Assembly (NCBI GenBank): GCA_016793645.1
Contig: JAEUHD010000083.1
Span: forward strand, 1-34,444
Direction: 5' to 3'
Source: Verrucomicrobiales bacterium
GTDB taxonomy: Bacteria > Verrucomicrobiota > Verrucomicrobiia > Limisphaerales > UBA9464
Length of the DNA stretch: 34,444 nucleotides
The first letter of the stretch is position 1. Every line of letters begins with the position of its first letter. The position numbers and the translations under genes are program-made. The notes under the pieces were generated by a model, which was not told the origin of the DNA, ran no database searches, and saw only the letters and a list, made by a program, of their open reading frames with translations. This document shows, piece by piece, positions 7,309-14,509 of this stretch.

Positions 7309-9687
7309 TCAGTCGACGGAGCTTAATTCCGCGGTGATGACCCCGGGGTGGTTTGGAATGTCGGCCACGAAGAGGCCGGTGTCCTCAATCCACGAACCGC
7401 CGGCCTTCCGACCGTCCAACCGAAACGTCGTGGCTTTGCGCACGTTCCGGATCACCAATCGCCAGGTGTCGACCGCGGAGGGGAAGCCGCCCTGGGCGGC
7501 GCCAATTTCGAGATGGAAGGTTCGTCCCCGCGTCCGGCTCGACAGGGTCCGACGATGGCTGAATCCGGACAGGTACGCGTTGGAACGCCCGTCGTCCTCA
7601 TACCAGAGCTGTTCACCAGGGGAACCGGGCCAGCATTGGAGAAGCACGGTGTCGTCAGCAGCCGCATCCACGTGCTGCCGGGTCTCCACCAGGGGCAGGA
7701 TGGCGCCCGAGCGAACGAACAGCGGAATCGCCTCCAGGGGGGCCTCGGCGGTGATGTGGGTCCCGCCGGTGTGCCGTGCGCCCGTCCAAAAATCGAACCA
7801 GATGTCGTTGGGCAGGTAGACGGATCGGGCCCGCGCCCCCTGGCGCAGGATCGGGGCGACCATGAGGTCCCGTCCGAGCAGGAACTGGTCCCCGCATGCG
7901 ACGGCCACAGGATCGTTCTGATAATGCCAGAAAAGGGGGCGCATGATCGGCGTTCCCCGGTCCCGCGCCTCGGCGAACCGCCCGTAGAGGTAGGGCAGGA
8001 TCTGGTAACGCAATTGGAGAAACCGGCGGGAGATGGCCTCAACCTCGGCTCCGAGCGCCCACGGCTCCTGGGGGATCGTCCCGAGGTTGGTGTGGTTCCG
8101 GAGAAACGGGGTGAAGGTCGCGAACTGAAGCCAGCGGATGAACAGCTCCGGGGTGGTGTTCTCCAGGAATCCGCCAACATCCCCGCCGCAGAAGGGCACC
8201 CCGCTGACCGAAAGATTCAGCAGCATTTGGACGGCGTCGTTGAGGTGATCCCAGTTCGAGGAGTTGTCCCCCGTCCAGACCAGGGCATGGCGCTGGATTC
8301 CGGCATATCCGGCCCGGGTAATGACAAACGGGCGATCCTCCGGGCGATGCGCGAGCGCTCCATCCCGGGAGGCCCGGGCCATCTGCATTCCGTAGAGGTT
8401 GTGGACCTCCACGTGCCTGCGGGGTCCGAAGTCCGTGCGATGACGCGCCGACGGGTGCAACGTCTTGTCTGGGCGCGCAAAATTAGCGGGCTCGTTCATG
8501 TCGTTCCAGAACCCGGCCACCCCGAGGTCCTGGAGTGCGGCCTGTTCGCGTCCCCACCACGTCCGGGTCCGTGCATTGAGGAAATCCGGAAACCGGGCCA
8601 CGCCGGGCCAGACCTTGCCGAGGAAGTCGCGGGAGCCCCGGGGATCCTTCACGAAGGCGTCTTCCTGAACGCCGCGTTTGAGGACGCCGAACTGGCGATC
8701 GTTCTTCACCCCGGGGTCGACGATCGTCACCACCTTGAAGCCCTGCAGGGAGAGTTCCTTCACCAGAGCGGATGGCTTCGGAAATGTCTTCCCGAACGTG
8801 AACACCCGATAGCCGTCCATGTGATGGATGTCGAGATACAGGACGTCGCACGGGAGTTGGCGTTTCCGGAACTCGCGCGCGATCTCGCGGACGCGGTCCG
8901 CGGTCTCATAACTGTACCGGCATTGCTGGTAGCCGAGGCCCCATCGTGGCGGCAGGGGCATCTGGCCGGTCAGTTGGGTGTAGCGGGACACGACATCGGA
9001 CACGGCGGGACCCAGAAAGAGGTAAAGGTCGAATTCCCCCGAATCCGCCGTCATTTGCCAGACATCGAGACGGGTCTGCCCGAGATCCCAGCGCTGGCGG
9101 GCAGGGTTGTCCCAGAAGAGTCCCGCCGCGCGGCCATGCCGGAGGGAGATGGCGAACGGGATGGAAACGTACAGTTGCTTCAGGGCCGGGTGAATGGCGG
9201 GCGCATGGCCGAGAACGTCGATATTCCAGAAGTCACGGATCAGGCCCCGACGATCAAAGGCGCCGGTCGCCTCGCCGAGCCCGAAGAGCGATTCCCCTTC
9301 CTGGAGGGAAAGGGACACGCTCGCCTTCCTTCTTGAGAAGGACGTGGCACCGGCGGCCGCGGAAAACAGCGTGAGACCGTGGGGATCGGTGATCTGCCAG
9401 GCCCCATCCTTCAACGAAAGCGAGAGAGTTCCCGCGCTGGAGGCGAAGGAAATGCGGTTGCGTCCGGAGCCAATTCGAATCGCAGGCGGAGGGCCGTCGA
9501 AGGGAAGCACGGCCCAGGAGGGAGTCGAGGGCAGGCGTTTTCCGCGGACGACACGCAGGCGGAAGAGATCCGGGGCGAGGGCGGAAATGCCGACGGTGAA
9601 TCCGGAGCCGCGCAGCGTGACGGAGGCTTCATCCCGGGCTGTGACCTGAAGGTCCTTCACGGTCACCGGAGTGGGGGATTTGGGCAT
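7309..9687 (-). CDS. Glycoside hydrolase family 31, alpha-glucosidase type
   Basis: The product is 792 residues and contains a full GH31 enzyme. An N-terminal beta-sandwich ('SLFGLGEATGAFDRRG') leads into the barrel ('PLPPRWGLGYQQCRYSYE'). The nucleophile loop is 'GFWNDMNEPANF' with Asp396. The acid/base is Asp474 in 'VWTGDNSSNWDHL', followed by 'SGVPFCGGDVGGF'. The WNDMNEP form is that of alpha-glucosidases rather than YicI-type alpha-xylosidases (KTDFGERIP), so the adjacency of xylA should not be read as evidence for xyloside cleavage. There is no signal peptide at the chosen ATG (9687), suggesting cytoplasmic hydrolysis of imported alpha-glucosides. The frame extends upstream to 9753, but those codons look non-coding. 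It is first in a minus-strand group with the TRIC protein, the isomerase-like protein and xylA. Confidence 0.93.
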   Translation of the reverse strand: MPKSPTPVTVKDLQVTARDEASVTLRGSGFTVGISALAPDLFRLRVVRGKRLPSTPSWAVLPFDGPPPAIRIGSGRNRISFASSAGTLSLSLKDGAWQITDPHGLTLFSAAAGATSFSRRKASVSLSLQEGESLFGLGEATGAFDRRGLIRDFWNIDVLGHAPAIHPALKQLYVSIPFAISLRHGRAAGLFWDNPARQRWDLGQTRLDVWQMTADSGEFDLYLFLGPAVSDVVSRYTQLTGQMPLPPRWGLGYQQCRYSYETADRVREIAREFRKRQLPCDVLYLDIHHMDGYRVFTFGKTFPKPSALVKELSLQGFKVVTIVDPGVKNDRQFGVLKRGVQEDAFVKDPRGSRDFLGKVWPGVARFPDFLNARTRTWWGREQAALQDLGVAGFWNDMNEPANFARPDKTLHPSARHRTDFGPRRHVEVHNLYGMQMARASRDGALAHRPEDRPFVITRAGYAGIQRHALVWTGDNSSNWDHLNDAVQMLLNLSVSGVPFCGGDVGGFLENTTPELFIRWLQFATFTPFLRNHTNLGTIPQEPWALGAEVEAISRRFLQLRYQILPYLYGRFAEARDRGTPIMRPLFWHYQNDPVAVACGDQFLLGRDLMVAPILRQGARARSVYLPNDIWFDFWTGARHTGGTHITAEAPLEAIPLFVRSGAILPLVETRQHVDAAADDTVLLQCWPGSPGEQLWYEDDGRSNAYLSGFSHRRTLSSRTRGRTFHLEIGAAQGGFPSAVDTWRLVIRNVRKATTFRLDGRKAGGSWIEDTGLFVADIPNHPGVITAELSSVD

Positions 9688-9788
9688 GAGGGTGGGGTGG
9701 GGGGACTCGTGAGCCGACGGGGCGACCCTACGAAGGGCTCTGCAATCCGGCAAGGCGGCGGCCGGGTCGGCCCAGACCGCGGAGGGGG

Positions 9789-9911
9789 ACAGGCTAAAGC
9801 CTGGACTACGAACGGCTCGTTGGTAGTGCAGCCTTCAGGCTGTCTGCGGGGGGCACAGGCTAAAGCCTGGACTACGAACGGCTCGCTGGTAGCGCAGCCT
9901 TCAGGCGGTCG
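9789..9911. repeat. Interspersed palindromic repeat, two tandem 66-bp units
   Basis: Two near-identical units begin at 9789 and 9855. Each has a left arm ACAGGCTAAAGCCTGGACTA and an inverted right arm GTAGYGCAGCCTTCAGGC separated by about 15 bases (CGAACGGCTCG...), so each can fold as a hairpin with arms that are themselves palindromic. The arms are the same family as the repeats at 759-862 and 12659-12790. The units lie between the divergent GH31 and phosphatase genes. Confidence 0.8.
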
Positions 9912-9967
9912 GCCCCTGGAGATTCTGGTGGCTCGCGTTGGGAGACGATCCGTGGCAGTAGACCGGT

Positions 9968-11407
9968 GTGTTCCGGAAGCAATGTCGGACGGCGTTGGGG
10001 TGGCTGGGGATTCTGGGGGTCCTGGCCTTCCGCAGTTTTTCGTTGGCGGCCGAACCGCCCACGTTTGCGGAATGGCGCGCGGCCTGCGAACGCCTTCCGT
10101 CGAATCGCACATTGGGAGTGAGACGGCCGCCGCGGGATCTGCTTCCGCTACCCACGTTCGCTCCGGTGGATGCCGCGCTGGACCGGTTTTTCTCGGGGTC
10201 GACCAATGGCCCCCTGGCGCCGGCCGCCGCCTGGGTGGGCACGCCTCCCCGACGCGACGAGTTTTTCGATTGCACACGCGGATGGTTTGCCCCGCCTTCA
10301 ATTCCGTTCGAGCCCTTTGCCGAGAAGCTGGTCCTGCCGCCGGGCGAACGCGCCGTGCTGATGGGTGACCTGCATGGGGATATCCGCTCTTTGCTGGCCG
10401 TCCTCTCCCGGTGGGGTGAGAAGAAATGGCTGGATGGATTCAACGTCCGGGAACCCGGATTGCACCTGGTCTTCCTGGGCGACTACACCGACCGCGGACA
10501 GTACGGCGTCGAGGTGATCTACACGCTGCTGCGGTTGAAGGAGGCGAATCCGGACCGGGTGCACCTCGTGCGCGGCAACCATGAGGACTACAGCCTGGTG
10601 TCCCGATACGGATTTCTTGCGGAGGGGGAATCCAAGTACGGATCCGGATTTCACGCGGCCCGGATTCTGAGGGCCTACGACTTCCTTCCCGTGGTCCTGT
10701 ACCTGGGAACCACCGGGGACTATCTCCAGTTGTGCCATGGCGGCATGGAGCCCGGGTACGACCCCTCGGCGTTGCTGGCTGCCGAGGGCAGTCCGCGGTT
10801 CCAGAGGCTGGGCCCGCTGCAGCAGGCCGCGTATCTGCGGGCGCATCCCGCGTGGCTGGCCTCGGATCCGGCCTCGGCCGCCGCCGCCCGCTCGGAGTTG
10901 CGGGACTTCGTTCCTGTGGCGCCCACGGGTCCGTCCGTCCTCGGATTCATGTGGAACGACTTCACGGTCTTCGCCGACGAACCGGCCTTCGTTCACAATC
11001 CCGAGCGGGCGTACGTGTATGGACGCGCGGCGGTGGCGGGGATTCTGGAGGGGATCAACCGCGGGGGGCCGAAACTGCACGGGGTGATTCGTGCCCACCA
11101 GCATTCATCGGCGCCGAATCCACTCATGCGTCGGCTCATGGCCGGACGCGGTGCGTTCCGGCATTGGCAGGAAACGAACACCCCTGCGGCCGCAGGGGCG
11201 ACCCCCGCGGAATTGGCGGCGAGGCTCGGGCTCTCCGGTGAATACCGGATTCCCGAAAACTCGGTGTGGACCCTGAACGTGGCACCCGACAGCGTTTATG
11301 GCAGCGGCTGCGGATTCACCTTCGCCGCATTTACCGTGCTTCAGACCGCCGCCCGGTTCGAAGACTGGCGGCTGACGGTCGAGGCCGTCGATGTCCCCGG
11401 GCTCTGA
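9968..11407 (+). CDS. Exported PPP-family metallophosphatase
   Basis: The product is 479 residues from GTG at 9968. A signal peptide is clear: basic 'RKQCR', a hydrophobic core 'GWLGILGVLAF', and a likely cleavage after 'SLAAE' near residue 29. The catalytic domain has the PPP-type signatures in order: GDLHGD (133-138), GDYTDRG (171-177) and RGNHED (202-207). A 'LCHGGMEPGYD' motif (near 256) and a C-terminal 'IRAHQHSS' histidine supply the remaining metal ligands. PPP enzymes use two metals to hydrolyse phosphoserine/threonine or small phosphate esters. Here the enzyme would act outside the cytoplasm, which is uncommon for the Ser/Thr type. The gene is convergent with the aminotransferase (7 bases between stops). 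Substrate is unknown. Confidence 0.88.
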   Translation: MFRKQCRTALGWLGILGVLAFRSFSLAAEPPTFAEWRAACERLPSNRTLGVRRPPRDLLPLPTFAPVDAALDRFFSGSTNGPLAPAAAWVGTPPRRDEFFDCTRGWFAPPSIPFEPFAEKLVLPPGERAVLMGDLHGDIRSLLAVLSRWGEKKWLDGFNVREPGLHLVFLGDYTDRGQYGVEVIYTLLRLKEANPDRVHLVRGNHEDYSLVSRYGFLAEGESKYGSGFHAARILRAYDFLPVVLYLGTTGDYLQLCHGGMEPGYDPSALLAAEGSPRFQRLGPLQQAAYLRAHPAWLASDPASAAAARSELRDFVPVAPTGPSVLGFMWNDFTVFADEPAFVHNPERAYVYGRAAVAGILEGINRGGPKLHGVIRAHQHSSAPNPLMRRLMAGRGAFRHWQETNTPAAAGATPAELAARLGLSGEYRIPENSVWTLNVAPDSVYGSGCGFTFAAFTVLQTAARFEDWRLTVEAVDVPGL

Positions 11408-11414
11408 ACCCCGC

Positions 11415-12587
11415 CTACTTCAGTCCGCGAACGAAGCGGTCGAGACGGTCGAGTCCCTTCTCAATGTTTGCCATGCCGGTGGCGTAGCTGAGTCGGATGT
11501 AATCATCCGCGCCGAACGCGATTCCCGGGACGGCCGCGACCTTCTCCTGATCCAGCAGGCGGGCGCAGAAATCCGCCGACTTGAGTCCGGTGCCGCTGAT
11601 GTTGGGGAACAGGTAGAACGCGCCCCGGCTGTTCACGCAGGTGACGCCCGGGATGGAATTCAGCTTCTGCCAGGCGTAGGTGCGGCGGCGCGCATATTCG
11701 GCGAGCCAGCGCGGCAGGTGATCCTGGGGACCCGTCAATGCCGCCACGCCGCCCTTTTGCGCGAAGGAGCAGGGATTGCTCGTGCTGTGCGACTGGACCG
11801 CGTCGATGGCCTTGGCGATCGGTTCCGGTGCCGCGAGGAACCCGAGGCGCCATCCGGTCATGCTCCAGGCTTTCGCAAATCCGTGGACGATCACCGTGTT
11901 CGCCTGGTGGGCCGGGCTCAGGCTGGCGACGGAGCGGTGGGTCGCACCATCGTAGAGCAGGTGTTCGTAGATCTCGTCGCTCATGATGAGCACGCCCTTC
12001 TCCACGCAGATGTCCCCGAGCACGCGGATTTCCTCCGGGGAATACACGGACCCCGTCGGGTTGCTCGGCGAGTTCAGGATGAACAGCCGGGACCGCGGGG
12101 TGATCGCGGCGCGGAGTTGTTCGGGCGTCACCTTGAATTCCGTCCGGTCGGTGGTCGGCAGGATGACCGGGGTGGCTCCGGCCAGCTTCACCATTTCGGG
12201 ATAGCTCAGCCAGTACGGGGACGGAATCAACACCTCGTCGCCCTCCTGGCAGGTGGCCAGAATGACGTTGTAGCAGGAGTGCTTGCCGCCGTTGCTGACG
12301 ATGATCTGCGAGGGCTTGTAGGTCAGCCCGTTCTCGCGCTGGAACTTGTCGGCGATCGCCTGGCGAAGTTCCGGGATCCCGGAGCTGGGGGTGTACTTGG
12401 TGAAGCCGTCCGCCAGCGCCTTGGCGGCGGCGTCCTTGATGTGCTGGGGCGTGTCGAAATCGGGTTCGCCCGCGCCGAACCCGACGACGTCGAGTCCCTC
12501 GGCCTTCATCTGCTTGGCCTTGGAATCAATGGCCAGGGTGACGGACGGGGACAGCGATGCGGCGCGGCGCGCGATGGGTAGTTGCAT
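11415..12587 (-). CDS. Pyridoxal phosphate-dependent class I aminotransferase, aspartate aminotransferase type
   Basis: The product is 390 residues from ATG at 12587. The N-terminus 'LSPSVTLAIDSKAKQMK' and 'GFGAGEPDFDTPQHIKDAA' are the hallmark of the AspB/AAT-I gamma subgroup. Further motifs are 'SNGGKHSCYNV', 'NSPSNPTGSVY', 'IMSDEIYEHLLYDG' and the PLP-binding lysine Lys239 in 'GFAKAWSMTGWRLGF'; the arginine of that block and 'IRLSYATGMANIEKGL' bind the cofactor phosphate and substrate carboxylate. Likely reaction: L-aspartate + 2-oxoglutarate to oxaloacetate + L-glutamate, in the cytoplasm. Prephenate or other keto acids remain possible substrates. The frame extends to 12809 through a repeat array and is trimmed to the conserved start. 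Confidence 0.93.
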   Translation of the reverse strand: MQLPIARRAASLSPSVTLAIDSKAKQMKAEGLDVVGFGAGEPDFDTPQHIKDAAAKALADGFTKYTPSSGIPELRQAIADKFQRENGLTYKPSQIIVSNGGKHSCYNVILATCQEGDEVLIPSPYWLSYPEMVKLAGATPVILPTTDRTEFKVTPEQLRAAITPRSRLFILNSPSNPTGSVYSPEEIRVLGDICVEKGVLIMSDEIYEHLLYDGATHRSVASLSPAHQANTVIVHGFAKAWSMTGWRLGFLAAPEPIAKAIDAVQSHSTSNPCSFAQKGGVAALTGPQDHLPRWLAEYARRRTYAWQKLNSIPGVTCVNSRGAFYLFPNISGTGLKSADFCARLLDQEKVAAVPGIAFGADDYIRLSYATGMANIEKGLDRLDRFVRGLK

Positions 12588-12658
12588 ACGAGAGCGCGCA
12601 GAAGTTGGGGAAGGGAGCCCCAGAGGCAAGCGGAACTTGCGGGCGCGCCTCCCGGTTT

Positions 12659-12790
12659 GTAGTCCCGGCTTCAGCCTATGGGTTCGTAGTGCAGGCTTCA
12701 GCCTGTGAGCTTGTAGTGCAGGCTTCAGCCTGTCGTTCCGGGAGGGGCCTGAAGACCGGACTACCCGCAGGGGCCGTGTCGGAATGCGCC
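12659..12790. repeat. Interspersed palindromic repeat, three tandem 27-bp units plus inverted partner
   Basis: Units start at 12659, 12686 and 12713. The last two share the core GTGCAGGCTTCAGCCTGT exactly; the first has changes (GTCCCGGCTTCAGCCTAT). An inverted partner, CCTGAAGACCGGACTAC, follows near 12748-12764 and then the tail CCCGCAGGGGCCGTGTCGG, which matches copy 1 near 838-854. The array lies just upstream of the aminotransferase start and 70 bases from tRNA-Ser. The 27-bp expansion is the only place in the window where the arm itself is tandemly repeated. Confidence 0.85.
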
Positions 12791-12860
12791 CCCACCGCCC
12801 CTTCGGCAAACCCGGAGCTTGCCTCCGGCGCGGCTGCTTGCTTCATTTCGCGTCCCGGCG

Positions 12861-12950
12861 GGAAGGGTGGCTGAGTGGTTAAAGGCACCTGACTCGAAAT
12901 CAGGAGATGGGGCAACCCATCCGGGGGTTCGAATCCCTCCCCTTCCGCCA
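12861..12950 (+). tRNA. tRNA-Ser (anticodon CGA)
   Basis: The acceptor stem GGAAGGG (12861-12867) pairs perfectly with CCCTTCC (12940-12946), followed by discriminator G and an encoded CCA. The anticodon stem CCTGA/TCAGG flanks the loop CTCGAAA, with CGA at 12895-12897 reading UCG. A long variable arm (GATGGGGCAACCCATC region) marks a class II tRNA, as expected for serine. The T arm has GGGGG, TTCGAAT and CCCTC. Confidence 0.97.
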
Positions 12951-12995
12951 CATCCCAAACCGTGGTCTCCCGCAAGCCGAAAGACCTGTCTTAAC

Positions 12996-13406
12996 ATGAG
13001 CTTGCGTAGGCCAGTCTGGGTCGTCGGGGGAGTGTTTGCCCTGCTCGTGTTTTTGGTCCTCGTTGTCGTCAAGGTCGCAGGTAGACTCGGGCCGGAGTGT
13101 GTCAACGATGTCCGCCAGGTGGTAGATTCGCCCGATGGGAGGAAGAAGATCGTCGTGTTCTCCAGGAATTGCGGCGCCACGACGGGTTTCAGTACCCAGG
13201 TGTCCATTCTGGAATCGATGCAGACGTTGCCTGACCAAGGCGGAAACGCCTTCATTGCGGACAAGGGCACCGCCAAAGTTTCGTGGAAGGCCAATGGGGA
13301 TATCCTGGTCCTTCTGGACCCCGGCGTGAGGGTGTTCAAGAAGGAACGGACTGTCTCGGGGGTCTCGATCGAGTACCGTGATCAGCGAAAAGATCCGGAA
13401 CCATGA
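12996..13406 (+). CDS. Small membrane-anchored protein of unknown function
   Basis: The product is 136 residues. Residues 8-28 form one strongly hydrophobic segment (VWVVGGVFALLVFLVLVVV) after a basic 'SLRRP', so the protein is an N-terminally anchored bitopic protein or uncleaved export substrate with its body outside. Two cysteines at 35 and 59 could form a disulfide. 'DSPDGRKKIVVFSRNCGATTGFS' type sequence recurs in small hypothetical proteins of many bacteria (I recall resemblance to DUF5412-like proteins but cannot confirm it). It starts 45 bases after tRNA-Ser. Codon choice looks less GC-biased than its neighbours, so transfer next to the tRNA is possible. Convergent with the secreted protein gene. 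Confidence 0.7.
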   Translation: MSLRRPVWVVGGVFALLVFLVLVVVKVAGRLGPECVNDVRQVVDSPDGRKKIVVFSRNCGATTGFSTQVSILESMQTLPDQGGNAFIADKGTAKVSWKANGDILVLLDPGVRVFKKERTVSGVSIEYRDQRKDPEP

Positions 13407-13520
13407 AGGTTCGTGGACCGACTTCTCCGAATTGGGACTAACCAGCCACGTCGTCCACCGGTGGATGGGATTCCCTTTCCGCCTCGATCGCTGGAGGGCA
13501 TTCGCCGATCCGCAGGGCCA

Positions 13521-14276
13521 CTATTCCTCCTGAATGGCCACCCATCCCGCATCTCCTTCAGGGAGGGGAACCGACGCGGAGGTCTCAGTCCCGCCCGATT
13601 CGAGATTTGCGGACAGGGCATTGAAGGGGCCTGACAAGACGCTGGCGTACAGGATGGAGTAGGTTCGTCCCGGACGGGAGGTCCACGTCAGGGCGAGTTC
13701 CTGGGTTCCGGGATCAAATTGGAACGAGGAGATGGTCGGTGCTGGCGCACCGATCAGGCGGAGATGTTCAAAGGTGATGGTGTAGGTGCCCTTGTAGGCG
13801 CCGGGGTCATCCTGCAGGTGGAAGAAATCGAGGGAGGACAGGTCCAACCCAGGAACCGTTCCCGGGTTCGAAATCGAGGTTGGCGAATTCAACGCCACCT
13901 TCAGGATCCGTCGGCCGATGGAGCGCCCGTACCAAGCATAGTTGGCAAAGGTCCCGTCGGCGTCCACCAGCGAAACAATGGGGCCGGAAACCGGAGTCCC
14001 GGCAGGAACGTCGCCGCTCAACGTGACCGTGAGTTCAAGGGTGGTCTCACCCGACGCATCGAGGTTGGGGTTGATGTTCTTGAATCCGCTTCCGTAACCC
14101 GAATCGGTGATCGAGTAGGACTCCGGACCGGAATCCACCACGGCGTCCGACCAGGCAAACAATCCGTCCAGATTGAAGTCGTCAAAGGTCGCAATGACTG
14201 TTTCCGCGACGATTGGGAACGGAACGACGGTGAGTACGGGGATGAGGAGCGCGAGCGGTGGGCGGAGATTTTGCAT
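13521..14276 (-). CDS. Secreted protein of unknown function, Verrucomicrobia-type C-terminal module
   Basis: The product is 251 residues from ATG at 14276. A typical Sec signal peptide ('QNLRPPLALLIPVLTVV') is followed by a probable cleavage after 'IVAE'. The mature part is rich in Ser, Thr, Gly and Asp and reads as beta-sandwich: 'ATFDDFNLDG', 'TLELTVTLSGDVPAG', 'FFHLQDDPGAYKGTYTITFEHLRL'. The last 70 residues ('ISSFQFDPGTQELALTWTSRPG' region) resemble the repeated domain seen at the C-terminus of many secreted verrucomicrobial proteins. No PEP-CTERM anchor follows. A carbohydrate-binding role is conceivable but not shown. A longer start at 14339 is rejected because it buries the signal peptide. 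Confidence 0.7.
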   Translation of the reverse strand: MQNLRPPLALLIPVLTVVPFPIVAETVIATFDDFNLDGLFAWSDAVVDSGPESYSITDSGYGSGFKNINPNLDASGETTLELTVTLSGDVPAGTPVSGPIVSLVDADGTFANYAWYGRSIGRRILKVALNSPTSISNPGTVPGLDLSSLDFFHLQDDPGAYKGTYTITFEHLRLIGAPAPTISSFQFDPGTQELALTWTSRPGRTYSILYASVLSGPFNALSANLESGGTETSASVPLPEGDAGWVAIQEE

Positions 14277-14509
14277 GGAAGCCGTCCAAAGGTGGTGAGT
14301 GGGGCGCGGGAGGGCAATGACGGAACAGGGAGGAAGCACAACGTGAGGAAGGATTTTCGTCCGACGGCGGCCAAGGGAGGGGCCCCCTCAAGGGCGACGA
14401 TGCCGGGTCGTCGGTGGGGAGTTCGTCTTTTTGATGGCCGAAGGAGTCCGGCGTCGCGATCCTCCTGGCGTGCGTGGCCGCTTCCCGGCCGCCCGGGTTG
14501 CCCCTCCCT
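14277..14509. other. Divergent intergenic region
   Basis: This 233-bp stretch separates the divergent secreted-protein and GH15-like genes and should hold both promoters. I see no RNA gene, repeat or convincing small ORF, and no confident -35/-10 pair. Confidence 0.4.

Noticed and set aside
7348-9336. A 662-codon plus-strand frame opposite GH31.
   Set aside because: The minus strand holds the catalytic motifs of GH31; the plus frame has shadow composition.
7309-9687. GH31 as an alpha-xylosidase feeding xylA.
   Set aside because: The nucleophile loop WNDMNEP is that of alpha-glucosidases; the KTDFGERIP form expected for YicI-type alpha-xylosidase is absent.
9789-12790. The palindromic repeats as a CRISPR array.
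   Set aside because: There are no regular unique spacers of equal length and no cas genes; the units are contiguous or in inverted pairs.
13454-13465. TCCACCGGTGGA as a terminator or operator.
   Set aside because: It is a perfect 12-base palindrome but has no loop and no T-run; no evidence of function.
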